A DNA stretch of 64,000 nucleotides from NCBI RefSeq assembly GCF_025244725.1, contig NZ_CP104203.1:3720001-3784000 (forward strand), given 5' to 3'. The notes under the pieces were generated by a model. It was not told the DNA's origin and ran no database searches. It was given only the letters and a program-made list of their open reading frames with translations. The first letter of the stretch is position 1, and each line of letters opens with the position of its first letter. Positions 1 through 7,622 of this stretch are shown here, in pieces. Position numbers and translations under genes: made by a program. This DNA comes from Chryseobacterium oranimense (GTDB lineage: Bacteria > Bacteroidota > Bacteroidia > Flavobacteriales > Weeksellaceae).

Positions 1-308
1 TTATCTTTATCCACTTTCATGTAGACTTTTTTCAGCACCTTCACCGAATCCTCATTAAGAGTTATTTTTCCGTGCTTCTGAACGTTATAAAGGCTTGTCC
101 AGTCAGTAGGCAGTTTATCAAGGTCGCTCAGTTTCTTCGGATCAGAACCCATCATGCTCATCATTCCCATTACACTTTTATCCATCAGGATATTCGACTG
201 CATGCTGGTTGCAGAATCTTTGTAATAGGTAGTTTCTGTATTGATAGAGCAGGACTGGAGAACTATCACAAGAATGGCAGCCCATAAAAAATTTATCTGT
301 TTAATCAT
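1..308 (-). CDS. Lipoprotein, partial (3' end beyond window)
   Basis: The reading frame opens at ATG 308 and runs off the left edge, so only about the first 102 codons are visible. The N-terminus is a lipoprotein signal: hydrophobic segment followed by the lipobox LQSC, giving a predicted lipid-anchored envelope protein. After the Cys it reads SINTETTYYKDSATSMQ. This closely matches the start of the next gene (388-1128), which has TINSEIVYHKDAAST after the same LQSC. The matching stretches continue as DKLPT-W-TS and as a D-S-x-K/R-hydrophobic-K-K motif, so the two are tandem paralogues. The function is unknown; I recognise no enzymatic domain. A terminator-like hairpin lies between the two genes. 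Confidence 0.8.
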   Translation of the reverse strand, partial: MIKQINFLWAAILVIVLQSCSINTETTYYKDSATSMQSNILMDKSVMGMMSMMGSDPKKLSDLDKLPTDWTSLYNVQKHGKITLNEDSVKVLKKVYMKVDKD

Positions 309-357
309 TACTGAAATTTTTAGTGTTATCTTATGTATTACAAAACAGATACCAACC

Positions 358-389
358 AAAAAACGGACTGAATTTCAGCCCGTTTTTTT
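358..389 (-). terminator. Rho-independent terminator after lipoprotein gene 388-1128
   Basis: On the minus strand, AAAACGG and CTGA pair with TCAG and CCGTTTT across an AATT-type loop, and a T-run follows. It overlaps the stop codon of the upstream lipoprotein gene and precedes the partial paralogue. Confidence 0.7.
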
Positions 390-1128
390 ATTCTGTAACG
401 ATAATAATTTTTTTATCGGCATTCCTGAATTTTGCCTCCTTATCATACATTGCCTTGATATCGTAATCAATTTTAACTGTATAATTATCGGTTTGTTTTA
501 CCCAATCGTGTTTTCCGGTTATGGATTTTATTTTGTTTTCAAATTTCAGGGTTGTTTCTATACTTTTAAAGAACATGGTAACCATTCCTTCCACTTTTTC
601 AGCCTCATCTTTGGAAGCTTTGCTTTTAAGGGTTTCTTCAATGTTTTTAAGATTGAAATTCTCTGTACTGATCGTTAAGGTTTGTCCGTCCCAGTTATTG
701 AAAATATTCTGATCCAATGGAAGCTTTTCCTTCTTGTTATAGCTTTTAAGCATCTGATAGTCTGCTTGGGTAAAGTGATCCATTTTTAAGGAAAGGCCGG
801 CCGGTTCATTATTTTCTTTGTTCATTTTCATGAAGATCTTTTTCATGAGCCTGATTGAATCGGGATCTGTTGTCTGCGGTTTGCCACTCTGCTTCTGAAC
901 ATCCATAAAACTTGTCCAAACCGTTGGTAACTTGTCCATTTCTCCGAATTCTTTCTGCTGTTTCAGAGAGTCGGGAGTCATAGCTTTCATTTCGGAAATA
1001 AACTGTCTCATATCGATGTCTGTGACAGAAGTTGATGCGGCATCTTTGTGGTAGACAATTTCAGAGTTAATGGTACACGATTGCAGAACAAAAAGTCCTG
1101 CAATGAATAATAGAAAGGTATTTTTCAT
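388..1128 (-). CDS. Lipoprotein of unknown function (tandem paralogue)
   Basis: A 246-residue protein. The start is placed at ATG 1128 because that gives a proper lipoprotein signal (MKNTFLLFIAGLFVLQSC). The frame is open for 24 more codons upstream, but those run into the 3' end of the TauE-like gene and lack any signal. The mature part is rich in Lys, Asp and Met, with no transmembrane segment after the lipobox. It is 16 bp downstream of the TauE-like gene, so it may be transcribed as the tail of the cbb3 assembly operon. Its relation to the oxidase is not established. It is homologous to the truncated gene at the left edge, so a local duplication is likely. Confidence 0.8.
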   Translation of the reverse strand: MKNTFLLFIAGLFVLQSCTINSEIVYHKDAASTSVTDIDMRQFISEMKAMTPDSLKQQKEFGEMDKLPTVWTSFMDVQKQSGKPQTTDPDSIRLMKKIFMKMNKENNEPAGLSLKMDHFTQADYQMLKSYNKKEKLPLDQNIFNNWDGQTLTISTENFNLKNIEETLKSKASKDEAEKVEGMVTMFFKSIETTLKFENKIKSITGKHDWVKQTDNYTVKIDYDIKAMYDKEAKFRNADKKIIIVTE

Positions 1129-1144
1129 GGAATTAGTTAACTGT

Positions 1145-1903
1145 TTAATGACAGTTGCTTGAACTGTGATCATGCCCTTCAATATGGCAATTGGCACCAT
1201 TATGATCTTTGGAGATCGTCATGGCTTCTGCTCTAGGTGAGATATAAGGAATTCCCAGTTCAAGGCCTCTCAAAATAAATAATCCTCCCAGAATAATCAT
1301 AATAACCGGAACTGCTTTTAAAATTCTGATTCTGAAAGCCTGATTCATGAGATTTCCGGCCAGAACTACCGCAAACATGAACGGAAGGGTTCCAAGACCA
1401 AATAAGGCCATATATGAAGCTCCCTGCCATATTCCTCCGGCTGCCAGGCTGGCTGTAAGTGCCATGTAAACCATTCCGCAAGGAAGAAAGCCATTAAGAA
1501 GCCCGGTTGTAAATCTTGATCGGTAATCTGCTTTCTGAAGTAATCTCCCTAAATTTGATTTTACTGAAAACAGAAATTTCGAAAGAAAAGGAATTTTGGA
1601 AGCGAAATCTTTTCCGCCAAACGAAAACAAAGCCATGATAATCAGGAGGATTCCCGCAATGATCGTAAGGTACTGCTGAAAGCCTGCCATCTCAAAGCCT
1701 TCTCCTACGATCCCCAGAATAGCCCCCAACAGGGAATAGGTAACTATCCTGCCGAATTGGTAAGTTAAATTCTGAAGATAAAAATTCGTAGCCTGTTTTT
1801 TAGTCAATCCCATCGATAAAGCAATAGGTCCGCACATTCCGATACAGTGAAAACCGGAAGCAAAGCCCAATGCAATAGCCGATAAAATAAGTCCTATTTC
1901 CAT
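1145..1903 (-). CDS. TauE/SafE (UreH-like) membrane protein, cbb3 oxidase associated
   Basis: A 252-residue polytopic membrane protein. The N-terminal segment has the paired motif GFHCIGMCGPIALS and the middle has NGFLPCGMVYMAL. Both are typical of the UreH/DsbD-like transmembrane family annotated as sulfite exporter TauE/SafE. The C-terminal tail is rich in His and Cys (CHIEGHDHSSSNCH), which suggests metal binding. In Bacteroidota a member of this family regularly follows ccoG and fixH, so a role in copper delivery to cbb3 oxidase is the likely one. Sulfite export is improbable here. Its start overlaps the end of the fixH-like gene by 10 bp, indicating translational coupling. Confidence 0.82.
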   Translation of the reverse strand: MEIGLILSAIALGFASGFHCIGMCGPIALSMGLTKKQATNFYLQNLTYQFGRIVTYSLLGAILGIVGEGFEMAGFQQYLTIIAGILLIIMALFSFGGKDFASKIPFLSKFLFSVKSNLGRLLQKADYRSRFTTGLLNGFLPCGMVYMALTASLAAGGIWQGASYMALFGLGTLPFMFAVVLAGNLMNQAFRIRILKAVPVIMIILGGLFILRGLELGIPYISPRAEAMTISKDHNGANCHIEGHDHSSSNCH

Positions 1904-2346
1904 ATCACATCATAATCCATTCTGTAGTCTGTCTTGTCTTTTGTCCACATCAGTCTTAAAGTATAGTTCCCTACTTTTAATACCTGTCCCGGTACTGTAA
2001 AAGACTGTGAAGCATCGAGCTGTACAGATTTTTTGATATCTAAATTCTGGTCGTCGGTTCTGTTTAAAACAAATTTTACCGTAGTATTGGTATTATTATA
2101 CTCTTTTGGAAAGGTGATTTTGATTCCGCTTTTCTCCTGGCTGTATACCGGTTTTTCCTGCAGGTCGTCTGCTCTTTTTTTAGCATCAATTACATCCTGG
2201 TATTTCAGCTCTTCTTCATAATAATTATCGGTTACCATCTCAGAATTCTTTTGCCCGTTTGGGAAAAGAAAGAGCATGGATAGTATGAAAGCAATGAATG
2301 CAAATAATGCAATTACAACACCGTGTCCCCAACTAAAGTTTTTCAT
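1894..2346 (-). CDS. fixH: FixH family protein (CcoH-like)
   Basis: A 150-residue protein with a single N-terminal membrane anchor (about residues 7-29) and a periplasmic beta-rich domain, as in FixH/CcoH. The family assists assembly or stability of cbb3 cytochrome oxidase. A DNYYEEELKYQ segment follows the anchor, where Bacteroidota FixH proteins characteristically have a Tyr/Glu-rich stretch. It lies 12 bp after ccoG and overlaps the TauE-like gene, so the three form one transcription unit. The assignment rests on length, topology and context; no catalytic residues are expected. Confidence 0.85.
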   Translation of the reverse strand: MKNFSWGHGVVIALFAFIAFILSMLFLFPNGQKNSEMVTDNYYEEELKYQDVIDAKKRADDLQEKPVYSQEKSGIKITFPKEYNNTNTTVKFVLNRTDDQNLDIKKSVQLDASQSFTVPGQVLKVGNYTLRLMWTKDKTDYRMDYDVIWK

Positions 2347-2358
2347 TTCTTCTTAAAA

Positions 2359-3813
2359 TTAAAATTGCAGTTTGAATGGTCCCTCGAAGTAAGTCTGGTA
2401 AGAATCTACAAGTTTACCCTTCATATCGTATACCCCGATGGTTATATTCTGTTTAGAAAGCTTCATATCATTTTCCGGGAAGCTTATATTGATGGTTCCT
2501 TTTGATATTTTATCCCTGTCTACCTGGATTTTGCTGGATGCACTGTAAGTGATCTCTCCGTGAGCAGGCTCAATAACTTTTATCGTAACGATTTTCTTGT
2601 CGTTGGTTTTATTAAGGAACGTGTAATTATATGTATTGGTGATTTTTCCGTCTCTCACAAAAAATGTACTTCCAGCCGGTTTAATGAATTTTGCTTCCAT
2701 TTCACCACGGTTGTAAAGAAGGAATCCTAAGAATCCTACCAGCAGAACCAGAACTACAGCAAAGCCTTTCATTCTTCCCGTGAACTTAAACTGAGTTTGG
2801 TTTTCAATTTCGTTTTCGGATGCATATCTGATCAGACCTTTTGGAAGGCCTACTTTTTCCATAACTTCGTCACATGCATCGATACAAGCTGTACAGTTTA
2901 CACATTCCAGCTGCTGCCCGTCCCTGATATCAATTCCTGTAGGACATACTACCACGCACTGATGACAGTCGATACAATCTCCTTTTCCGGCTGCTTTACG
3001 GTCTTCTCCTTTTCTCCATTTTGATCTGTTTTCCCCTCTTTTAAAATCGTAGAAAACATTGATGGTATCTTTATCAATCAATACACCCTGTAACCTTCCG
3101 TATGGACAAACGAGCGTACAAACCTGCTCCCTGAACCATGCAAATACAAAGTAGAATGCTGCAGTAAAAAGCACCATTACAATGAAATTGGTAGGGTGGG
3201 CAAACGGCCCTTCTGATATAATTCTGAATATTTCTTTATACCCTACGATATACATCAGCATAAAGTGGGTAATGATTAATGAAATAATGATATAAACTGT
3301 CCATTTAAGGCTTCGTTTCCAGATTTTTTCGCTGTTCCACTCCTGTCTGTCCAGCTTCATTTGCTTGTTTCGGTCACCTTCAATAAGATATTCAATTTTA
3401 CGGAAGATAGATTCCATAAAAATTGTCTGAGGACATATCCATCCGCAGAAAATTCTTCCGAATGCAATCGTAAAAATGATGATAAATATTAAAGAGGCGA
3501 TGGCACCTAAAGTCAGGATAAAAAAGTCCTGTGGATAGAAAGGCTGTCCGAAAATGAAAAACTCCCTATCGATAACATTAAATAAAAAGAACGGGTTGCC
3601 ATTAATTTTCAGGAATGGCACCGTAAAATAAATAATAAGTAAAATATAGCTTACAATGTTTCTATAGTTGGTGTATTTCCCTTTTGGTTTCCTTGGGAAT
3701 ACCCATTTTCTCTTACCGGATTGCTCCATTGTCCCTATAGAATCTCTGTAAGTTTCAGGGTCCAGAACCTGTCCCTGTCCGCCGCGTACTTCTATTTCTT
3801 CTATGTCTGACAT
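2359..3813 (-). CDS. ccoG: Cytochrome c oxidase accessory protein CcoG
   Basis: A 484-residue membrane ferredoxin-like protein of the CcoG/FixG/RdxA family, implicated in copper reduction during cbb3 oxidase maturation. Transmembrane helices occur near residues 55-75, 95-120, 165-190 and 210-230, and one near 350-370. Cysteine motifs are CGWICPQ and CTLVCPYG in the membrane part. Two ferredoxin-type clusters follow: CIDCHQCVVVCP, then CVNCTACIDAC. The C-terminal 110 residues form an Ig-like periplasmic domain, usual for the family. It is separated from ccoP by a 96-bp gap with a strong inverted repeat, so it may have its own promoter. Confidence 0.95.
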   Translation of the reverse strand: MSDIEEIEVRGGQGQVLDPETYRDSIGTMEQSGKRKWVFPRKPKGKYTNYRNIVSYILLIIYFTVPFLKINGNPFFLFNVIDREFFIFGQPFYPQDFFILTLGAIASLIFIIIFTIAFGRIFCGWICPQTIFMESIFRKIEYLIEGDRNKQMKLDRQEWNSEKIWKRSLKWTVYIIISLIITHFMLMYIVGYKEIFRIISEGPFAHPTNFIVMVLFTAAFYFVFAWFREQVCTLVCPYGRLQGVLIDKDTINVFYDFKRGENRSKWRKGEDRKAAGKGDCIDCHQCVVVCPTGIDIRDGQQLECVNCTACIDACDEVMEKVGLPKGLIRYASENEIENQTQFKFTGRMKGFAVVLVLLVGFLGFLLYNRGEMEAKFIKPAGSTFFVRDGKITNTYNYTFLNKTNDKKIVTIKVIEPAHGEITYSASSKIQVDRDKISKGTINISFPENDMKLSKQNITIGVYDMKGKLVDSYQTYFEGPFKLQF

Positions 3814-3834
3814 ATTGTAATATATTTAAAAAAG

Positions 3835-3885
3835 AAAAAACATAATTCGTTACTATTTTAATCTAATAACAAATTATGTTTTTTT
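3835..3885. terminator. Inverted repeat between ccoP and ccoG (bidirectional terminator-like)
   Basis: Arms AAACATAATT and AATTATGTTT flank a loop of about 25 nt. A T-run follows on both strands. On the minus strand it would end the ccoS-N/O-Q-P transcript just before ccoG. Confidence 0.55.
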
Positions 3886-3909
3886 CATATGTTTCTAATT
3901 TTTTTAAAA

Positions 3910-4791
3910 TTATTCTTTTTCCCAATGTGCTTCGGTTCCCTGAGGAGCTGCTCCTCCCTGAGCCGGAGTCACTGGCGGTTGTTCCTGATTGATGTGATAT
4001 ACATACGCTGCAATCTTTTCAATCTCTGCCCCTGAAACCTCTCCGTTTTTACCGAACGGTCTCATCGCAGGGTTAGTAGGAGAACCGTTCCAGTCCATAT
4101 GGAAAACGTTTTTGAATAAAGTTTTCTCAGGCTGGTTGATCCAGTAGTTATCCGTAAGGTTCGGACCAATACCACCGCTTCCGTCTTCTTTGTGACAAGA
4201 TGCACAGTTGGTTTTGAATAATTCTTTTCCTTCTGCGATGTTGTCAGCAGAGTATTTTGCTGTTTCTATAGTTACAGGAGGCTGGCTTGCTTCATATTCT
4301 GCAATACTGGCCATCTGTTCTTTATATTCTTTTTCATATTCGCTCAATGGATGGGCGAAATCTGTGAAAGAGTAAGCTGCAATATATACAATACAAAAAG
4401 CAGTCCCAAAATAGAATAAACCTACCCACCATTTCGGTAATTGGTTATCCAATTCCATAATCCCATCAAAACCATGATCGATAAGGATATCTTTTTCTTC
4501 TGTAGCAGACTGTTTCTTGAATGCACTGTCATACATTCTTCTTAGGAAAGGAACTTTCTTTTCTGCCAGGTAAGCTGCTTTTTCTTCCGGAGATAGTTTT
4601 TTGAACTTATTGTTTTCAATCAAATCTCCGATGGCGCTGTGGATGTAGGCCAGAATAGCACTGATCACCACAGTTCCCCAGAAATAAGGCGAAGCTAGGA
4701 ACGAGTAACTCTGTACAAACAAATAATAAAAAACTATTAAAAGTCCGGTTATTATTAAGATGTTTACAACAACAGGTGTTCTTTGTTTCAT
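3910..4791 (-). CDS. ccoP: cbb3-type cytochrome c oxidase subunit III, CcoP
   Basis: A 293-residue membrane-anchored cytochrome c subunit that passes electrons to the catalytic subunit. The N-terminus has two helices (about residues 8-26 and 33-52), a charged cytoplasmic part, and a third helix near 120-142. The periplasmic domain has one haem motif, CASCH, with a distal Met in the NPAMRPFG segment. Only one CxxCH is present, whereas proteobacterial CcoP is dihaem. The C-terminus is Pro/Gln/Gly-rich. It is 10 bp downstream of ccoQ in the oxidase operon. Confidence 0.93.
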   Translation of the reverse strand: MKQRTPVVVNILIITGLLIVFYYLFVQSYSFLASPYFWGTVVISAILAYIHSAIGDLIENNKFKKLSPEEKAAYLAEKKVPFLRRMYDSAFKKQSATEEKDILIDHGFDGIMELDNQLPKWWVGLFYFGTAFCIVYIAAYSFTDFAHPLSEYEKEYKEQMASIAEYEASQPPVTIETAKYSADNIAEGKELFKTNCASCHKEDGSGGIGPNLTDNYWINQPEKTLFKNVFHMDWNGSPTNPAMRPFGKNGEVSGAEIEKIAAYVYHINQEQPPVTPAQGGAAPQGTEAHWEKE

Positions 4792-4801
4792 AATAAATAG
4801 T

Positions 4802-5002
4802 TTAATTTTTTAAATTAAAATCGTCATCCTCATCATCCCCAAGCGGAGCTTCTTCTTCCTCTTTGTAATATTTTTTAGGTCTGGTAAAAACATACGCTAC
4901 AAGAGCTACGAAGAACAGCATAAAGAAAATCAGAGCCAGCGTCTGGTAGAAACCAGCGTTTTCTGTATTGGATAATATATCTTTAAAGTTCTGAGGAATC
5001 AT
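4802..5002 (-). CDS. ccoQ: cbb3-type oxidase small subunit CcoQ/FixQ
   Basis: A 66-residue single-pass membrane protein. The helix lies at about residues 20-40 and is followed by TRPKKYY, then a very acidic tail (EEEEAPLGDDEDDD). Length, topology and position between the catalytic subunit and CcoP fit CcoQ, which stabilises the cbb3 complex. Gaps are 16 bp upstream and 10 bp downstream. Confidence 0.9.
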   Translation of the reverse strand: MIPQNFKDILSNTENAGFYQTLALIFFMLFFVALVAYVFTRPKKYYKEEEEAPLGDDEDDDFNLKN

Positions 5003-5018
5003 GTGAACCTTTTAATGT

Positions 5019-7280
5019 TTAGTTAGTACTTGCTGTTTTTATTTCTGTCGTCTTGATATCTGTTCCTAATCTCTGAAGGAAAGAAATAAGAGCTACAATC
5101 TCTTTTTTCTCAAGTTCTCCCTGAGGTCTCTTAGCATAGGCCACTTTAAGGTCATTGGCTTCAGAGAAGATATCTTTTACAATTTTCTTTGACTGGTTGT
5201 CTGCCCATGAGTTGGCAGAATCTATTTCAGCTTTGGTATAAGGAACCTCAAACGTGTTCTTCATCAGCTTCATTTTGTCTACCATCTTAGATCTGTCCAG
5301 GTTGGTTGCAATTAGCCAAGGGTAACGAGGCATGATAGAACCTGCAGAGGTAGATCTTGGGTTATACATGTGTTTGTAGTGCCAAGAACTTGGGTTTTTA
5401 CCTCCTTCTCTATGTAAATCCGGTCCTGTTCTTTTAGAACCCCATAAGAATGGTCTGTCATAAACGAATTCTCCTGCTTTAGAATACTGTCCGTTCTTAC
5501 CGTTGAATCTGGTGATCTCATCCCTGAACGGTCTGATCATCTGGGAGTGACAAGCATTACATCCTTCACGGATATAAATATCTCTACCTTCAAGTTCAAG
5601 TGGTGAATATGGTTTTACAGCTGAAATTGTTGGTACACTTTTCTTTAGAGATAAGGTAGGGATAATTTCAACCGAACTACCGATGGAAATCGTGAAGAAA
5701 GATAGAATACCTAATAATACCGGCATTCTTTCTAACCATAAGTGAGTCCCTTCTCCTTCTTTACGTTTGTTTCCGATGTTCGCCAACGCAGGTGCTTCAG
5801 CTGGAACTTCTTTCTGGAATGAACCTTTTCTTACGGTAGCGATTACGTTAACGATCATTAAGATAGCTCCGGAAATGTAGAATGCACCTCCAAGGAATCT
5901 CATTTTGAAGTAAGGAATGATTGCAGTTACGGTATCCAACCAGTTTTTGTACATCAAAGTACCGTCCGGGTTGAATTGCTTCCACATTAGACCTTGTGTA
6001 AATCCTGAAATATACATTGGTACTGCATAGAAAATAATTCCTAAAGTCCCTAACCAGAAATGCCAGTTAGCTAATTTTACAGACCAAAGTTTGGTTCTCC
6101 ACATAATTGGTACCAGGTAATAGATAACCCCGAATGCCATGAAACCATTCCATCCAAGAGCTCCTAAGTGTACGTGACCGATAACCCAGTCTGTAAAGTG
6201 ACCAATTTTGTTGATATTTTTTGTTGCTAAAAGCGGTCCTTCAAATGTTGCCATACCATAGCAGGTAACAGCTACCACGAAGAACTTAAGGATAGGATTT
6301 TCTCTTACCTTATCCCATGCTCCTCTCAGTGTAAGAAGTCCGTTAAGCATCCCTCCCCATGACGGTGCGATAAGCATGATGGAGAAACCAGTTCCCACAG
6401 CCTGCGCCCATGCAGGAAGAGCTGTATACTGAAGGTGGTGAGGACCAGCCCAGATATATACGAAAATTAATGACCAGAAGTGAATAATGGACAGTTTATA
6501 GGAGAATACCGGTCTGTCTGCTGCCTTCGGTAAGAAATAATACATTAAACCTAAAACCGGAGTCGTCAATACGAATGCAACTGCATTGTGACCGTACCAC
6601 CACTGTACAATAGCATCTTTTACCCCTGCATATGCCGAATAAGATTTCCAGCCAGCGAAAGATAAAGGAACTTCAAGGTTATTGAAGATATGAAGCATTG
6701 CCACTGCAATCCATGTTCCGATGTAGAACCAGATTGCTACATAAAGGTGTCTTACCCTTCTTTTTGCAATGGTCATGAACATGTTGATCCCGAAAATAAT
6801 CCAAGAGAATGCAATTAATATGTCGATCGGCCACTCGTGTTCAGCATATTCTTTTGAAGTATTGATCCCCATAAAGAACGTAACGAACGTAGCAACGATC
6901 ATAAACTGCCAAGTCCAGAAATGTAACCATGATAATGTATCGCTGTACATTCTTGTTTTTAATAATCTCTGCAATGAGTAATAAATACCGGTATAAACGA
7001 TATTACATACAAATGCCCAGATCACGGTATTGGTATGAAGCATTCTGATTCTACCAAAACCAAATGCACCATGAGTGTTTATTAACCCTTGAATATTGCC
7101 TGATGCAAGGCTTTTGATGGTTGTATCATCTGTACCGAATAAAAATTCCGGCAATTCCGGGTAGAAAAGCATTAATGCCGCCGTAAGCCCGAACGTAAAT
7201 CCTATAAGACCGAAAACCAAGGTCGCATAAAGGAACGCACGGACAATACTGTTGTCATAACTAAACTTTTGTGTTTCCAT
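5019..7280 (-). CDS. ccoNO: Fused cbb3-type cytochrome c oxidase subunits I and II (CcoN-CcoO)
   Basis: A 753-residue fusion. The first about 480 residues are the CcoN haem-copper oxidase core with twelve or so helices. His-rich segments include GAFGFGRIRMLHTN, WYGHNAV, GPHHLQYTALP and GHVHLGALGWNG, which carry haem b, haem b3 and CuB ligands. After a linker (residues about 480-515) and one helix comes the CcoO domain with a single c-type haem motif CNACHSQM and a conserved MPRYPWL Met segment. It is the proton-pumping terminal oxidase used at low oxygen. The N/O fusion is usual for Bacteroidota. It starts 5 bp after ccoS. Confidence 0.96.
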   Translation of the reverse strand: METQKFSYDNSIVRAFLYATLVFGLIGFTFGLTAALMLFYPELPEFLFGTDDTTIKSLASGNIQGLINTHGAFGFGRIRMLHTNTVIWAFVCNIVYTGIYYSLQRLLKTRMYSDTLSWLHFWTWQFMIVATFVTFFMGINTSKEYAEHEWPIDILIAFSWIIFGINMFMTIAKRRVRHLYVAIWFYIGTWIAVAMLHIFNNLEVPLSFAGWKSYSAYAGVKDAIVQWWYGHNAVAFVLTTPVLGLMYYFLPKAADRPVFSYKLSIIHFWSLIFVYIWAGPHHLQYTALPAWAQAVGTGFSIMLIAPSWGGMLNGLLTLRGAWDKVRENPILKFFVVAVTCYGMATFEGPLLATKNINKIGHFTDWVIGHVHLGALGWNGFMAFGVIYYLVPIMWRTKLWSVKLANWHFWLGTLGIIFYAVPMYISGFTQGLMWKQFNPDGTLMYKNWLDTVTAIIPYFKMRFLGGAFYISGAILMIVNVIATVRKGSFQKEVPAEAPALANIGNKRKEGEGTHLWLERMPVLLGILSFFTISIGSSVEIIPTLSLKKSVPTISAVKPYSPLELEGRDIYIREGCNACHSQMIRPFRDEITRFNGKNGQYSKAGEFVYDRPFLWGSKRTGPDLHREGGKNPSSWHYKHMYNPRSTSAGSIMPRYPWLIATNLDRSKMVDKMKLMKNTFEVPYTKAEIDSANSWADNQSKKIVKDIFSEANDLKVAYAKRPQGELEKKEIVALISFLQRLGTDIKTTEIKTASTN

Positions 7281-7285
7281 ATCAA

Positions 7286-7513
7286 CTATTCACTTTTTTC
7301 TTCAATTTTATTATTCTCTCCTATCTTTTTATCGTCTTTATCTTTGTCGCCGCTTTCCTCCTTTTCCTTGATTTCTCCATTATCAAAAAGGATTCTGACA
7401 GCCGGAGATTCATCATCTTCAAACTGTCCTTTTCGGGCATACACTATAAATACGACCAAGAAAATCGCAGCTAAAGAAACACTGCAGAGGATCATTAAAT
7501 ATAGAATATCCAT
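7286..7513 (-). CDS. ccoS: cbb3-type oxidase assembly protein CcoS
   Basis: A 75-residue protein with one N-terminal helix (MDILYLMILCSVSLAAIFL) and the family motif GQFEDDESPAVRILFD. CcoS is needed for cofactor insertion into cbb3 oxidase. The tail is very rich in Lys, Asp and Glu. It is the first gene of the ccoS-NO-Q-P unit. Its ATG lies only 7 nt after a good -7 promoter box. Confidence 0.93.
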   Translation of the reverse strand: MDILYLMILCSVSLAAIFLVVFIVYARKGQFEDDESPAVRILFDNGEIKEKEESGDKDKDDKKIGENNKIEEKSE

Positions 7514-7520
7514 TGGACAA

Positions 7521-7547
7521 CAAAATTAACCTATTTTCGGGGTTCAA
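7521..7547 (-). promoter_or_regulatory. Promoter of ccoS-NO-Q-P
   Basis: Minus-strand TAATTTTG at 7528-7521 matches the Bacteroidota -7 box TAnnTTTG. A TTG lies at 7547-7545, 16 nt upstream. The box ends 7 nt before the ccoS ATG, predicting little or no 5' leader. Confidence 0.6.
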
Positions 7548-7562
7548 ATTTAGTGAAAAATA

Positions 7563-7577
7563 ATGACATTCATCAAT
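7563..7577. promoter_or_regulatory. Possible Crp/Fnr-type half-conserved operator
   Basis: The plus strand reads ATGACATTCATCAAT. It resembles TTGAT-N4-ATCAA, with a full right half and a weak left half. It lies about 50-60 bp upstream of the predicted ccoS transcription start. A Crp/Fnr gene is 2.5 kb away. This is a weak match. Confidence 0.3.
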
Positions 7578-7622
7578 AAATGCCGATTTCAGCTAATTTA
7601 AAATCAGTCTAAATAAGGGCTT

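Noticed and set aside
1129..1200. N-terminal extension of the lipoprotein at 388-1128
   Set aside because: The extension overlaps the TauE-like gene and would bury the lipoprotein signal.
1145..1903. Sulfite exporter function from the family name
   Set aside because: The cbb3 operon context and His/Cys-rich tail point to copper handling instead.
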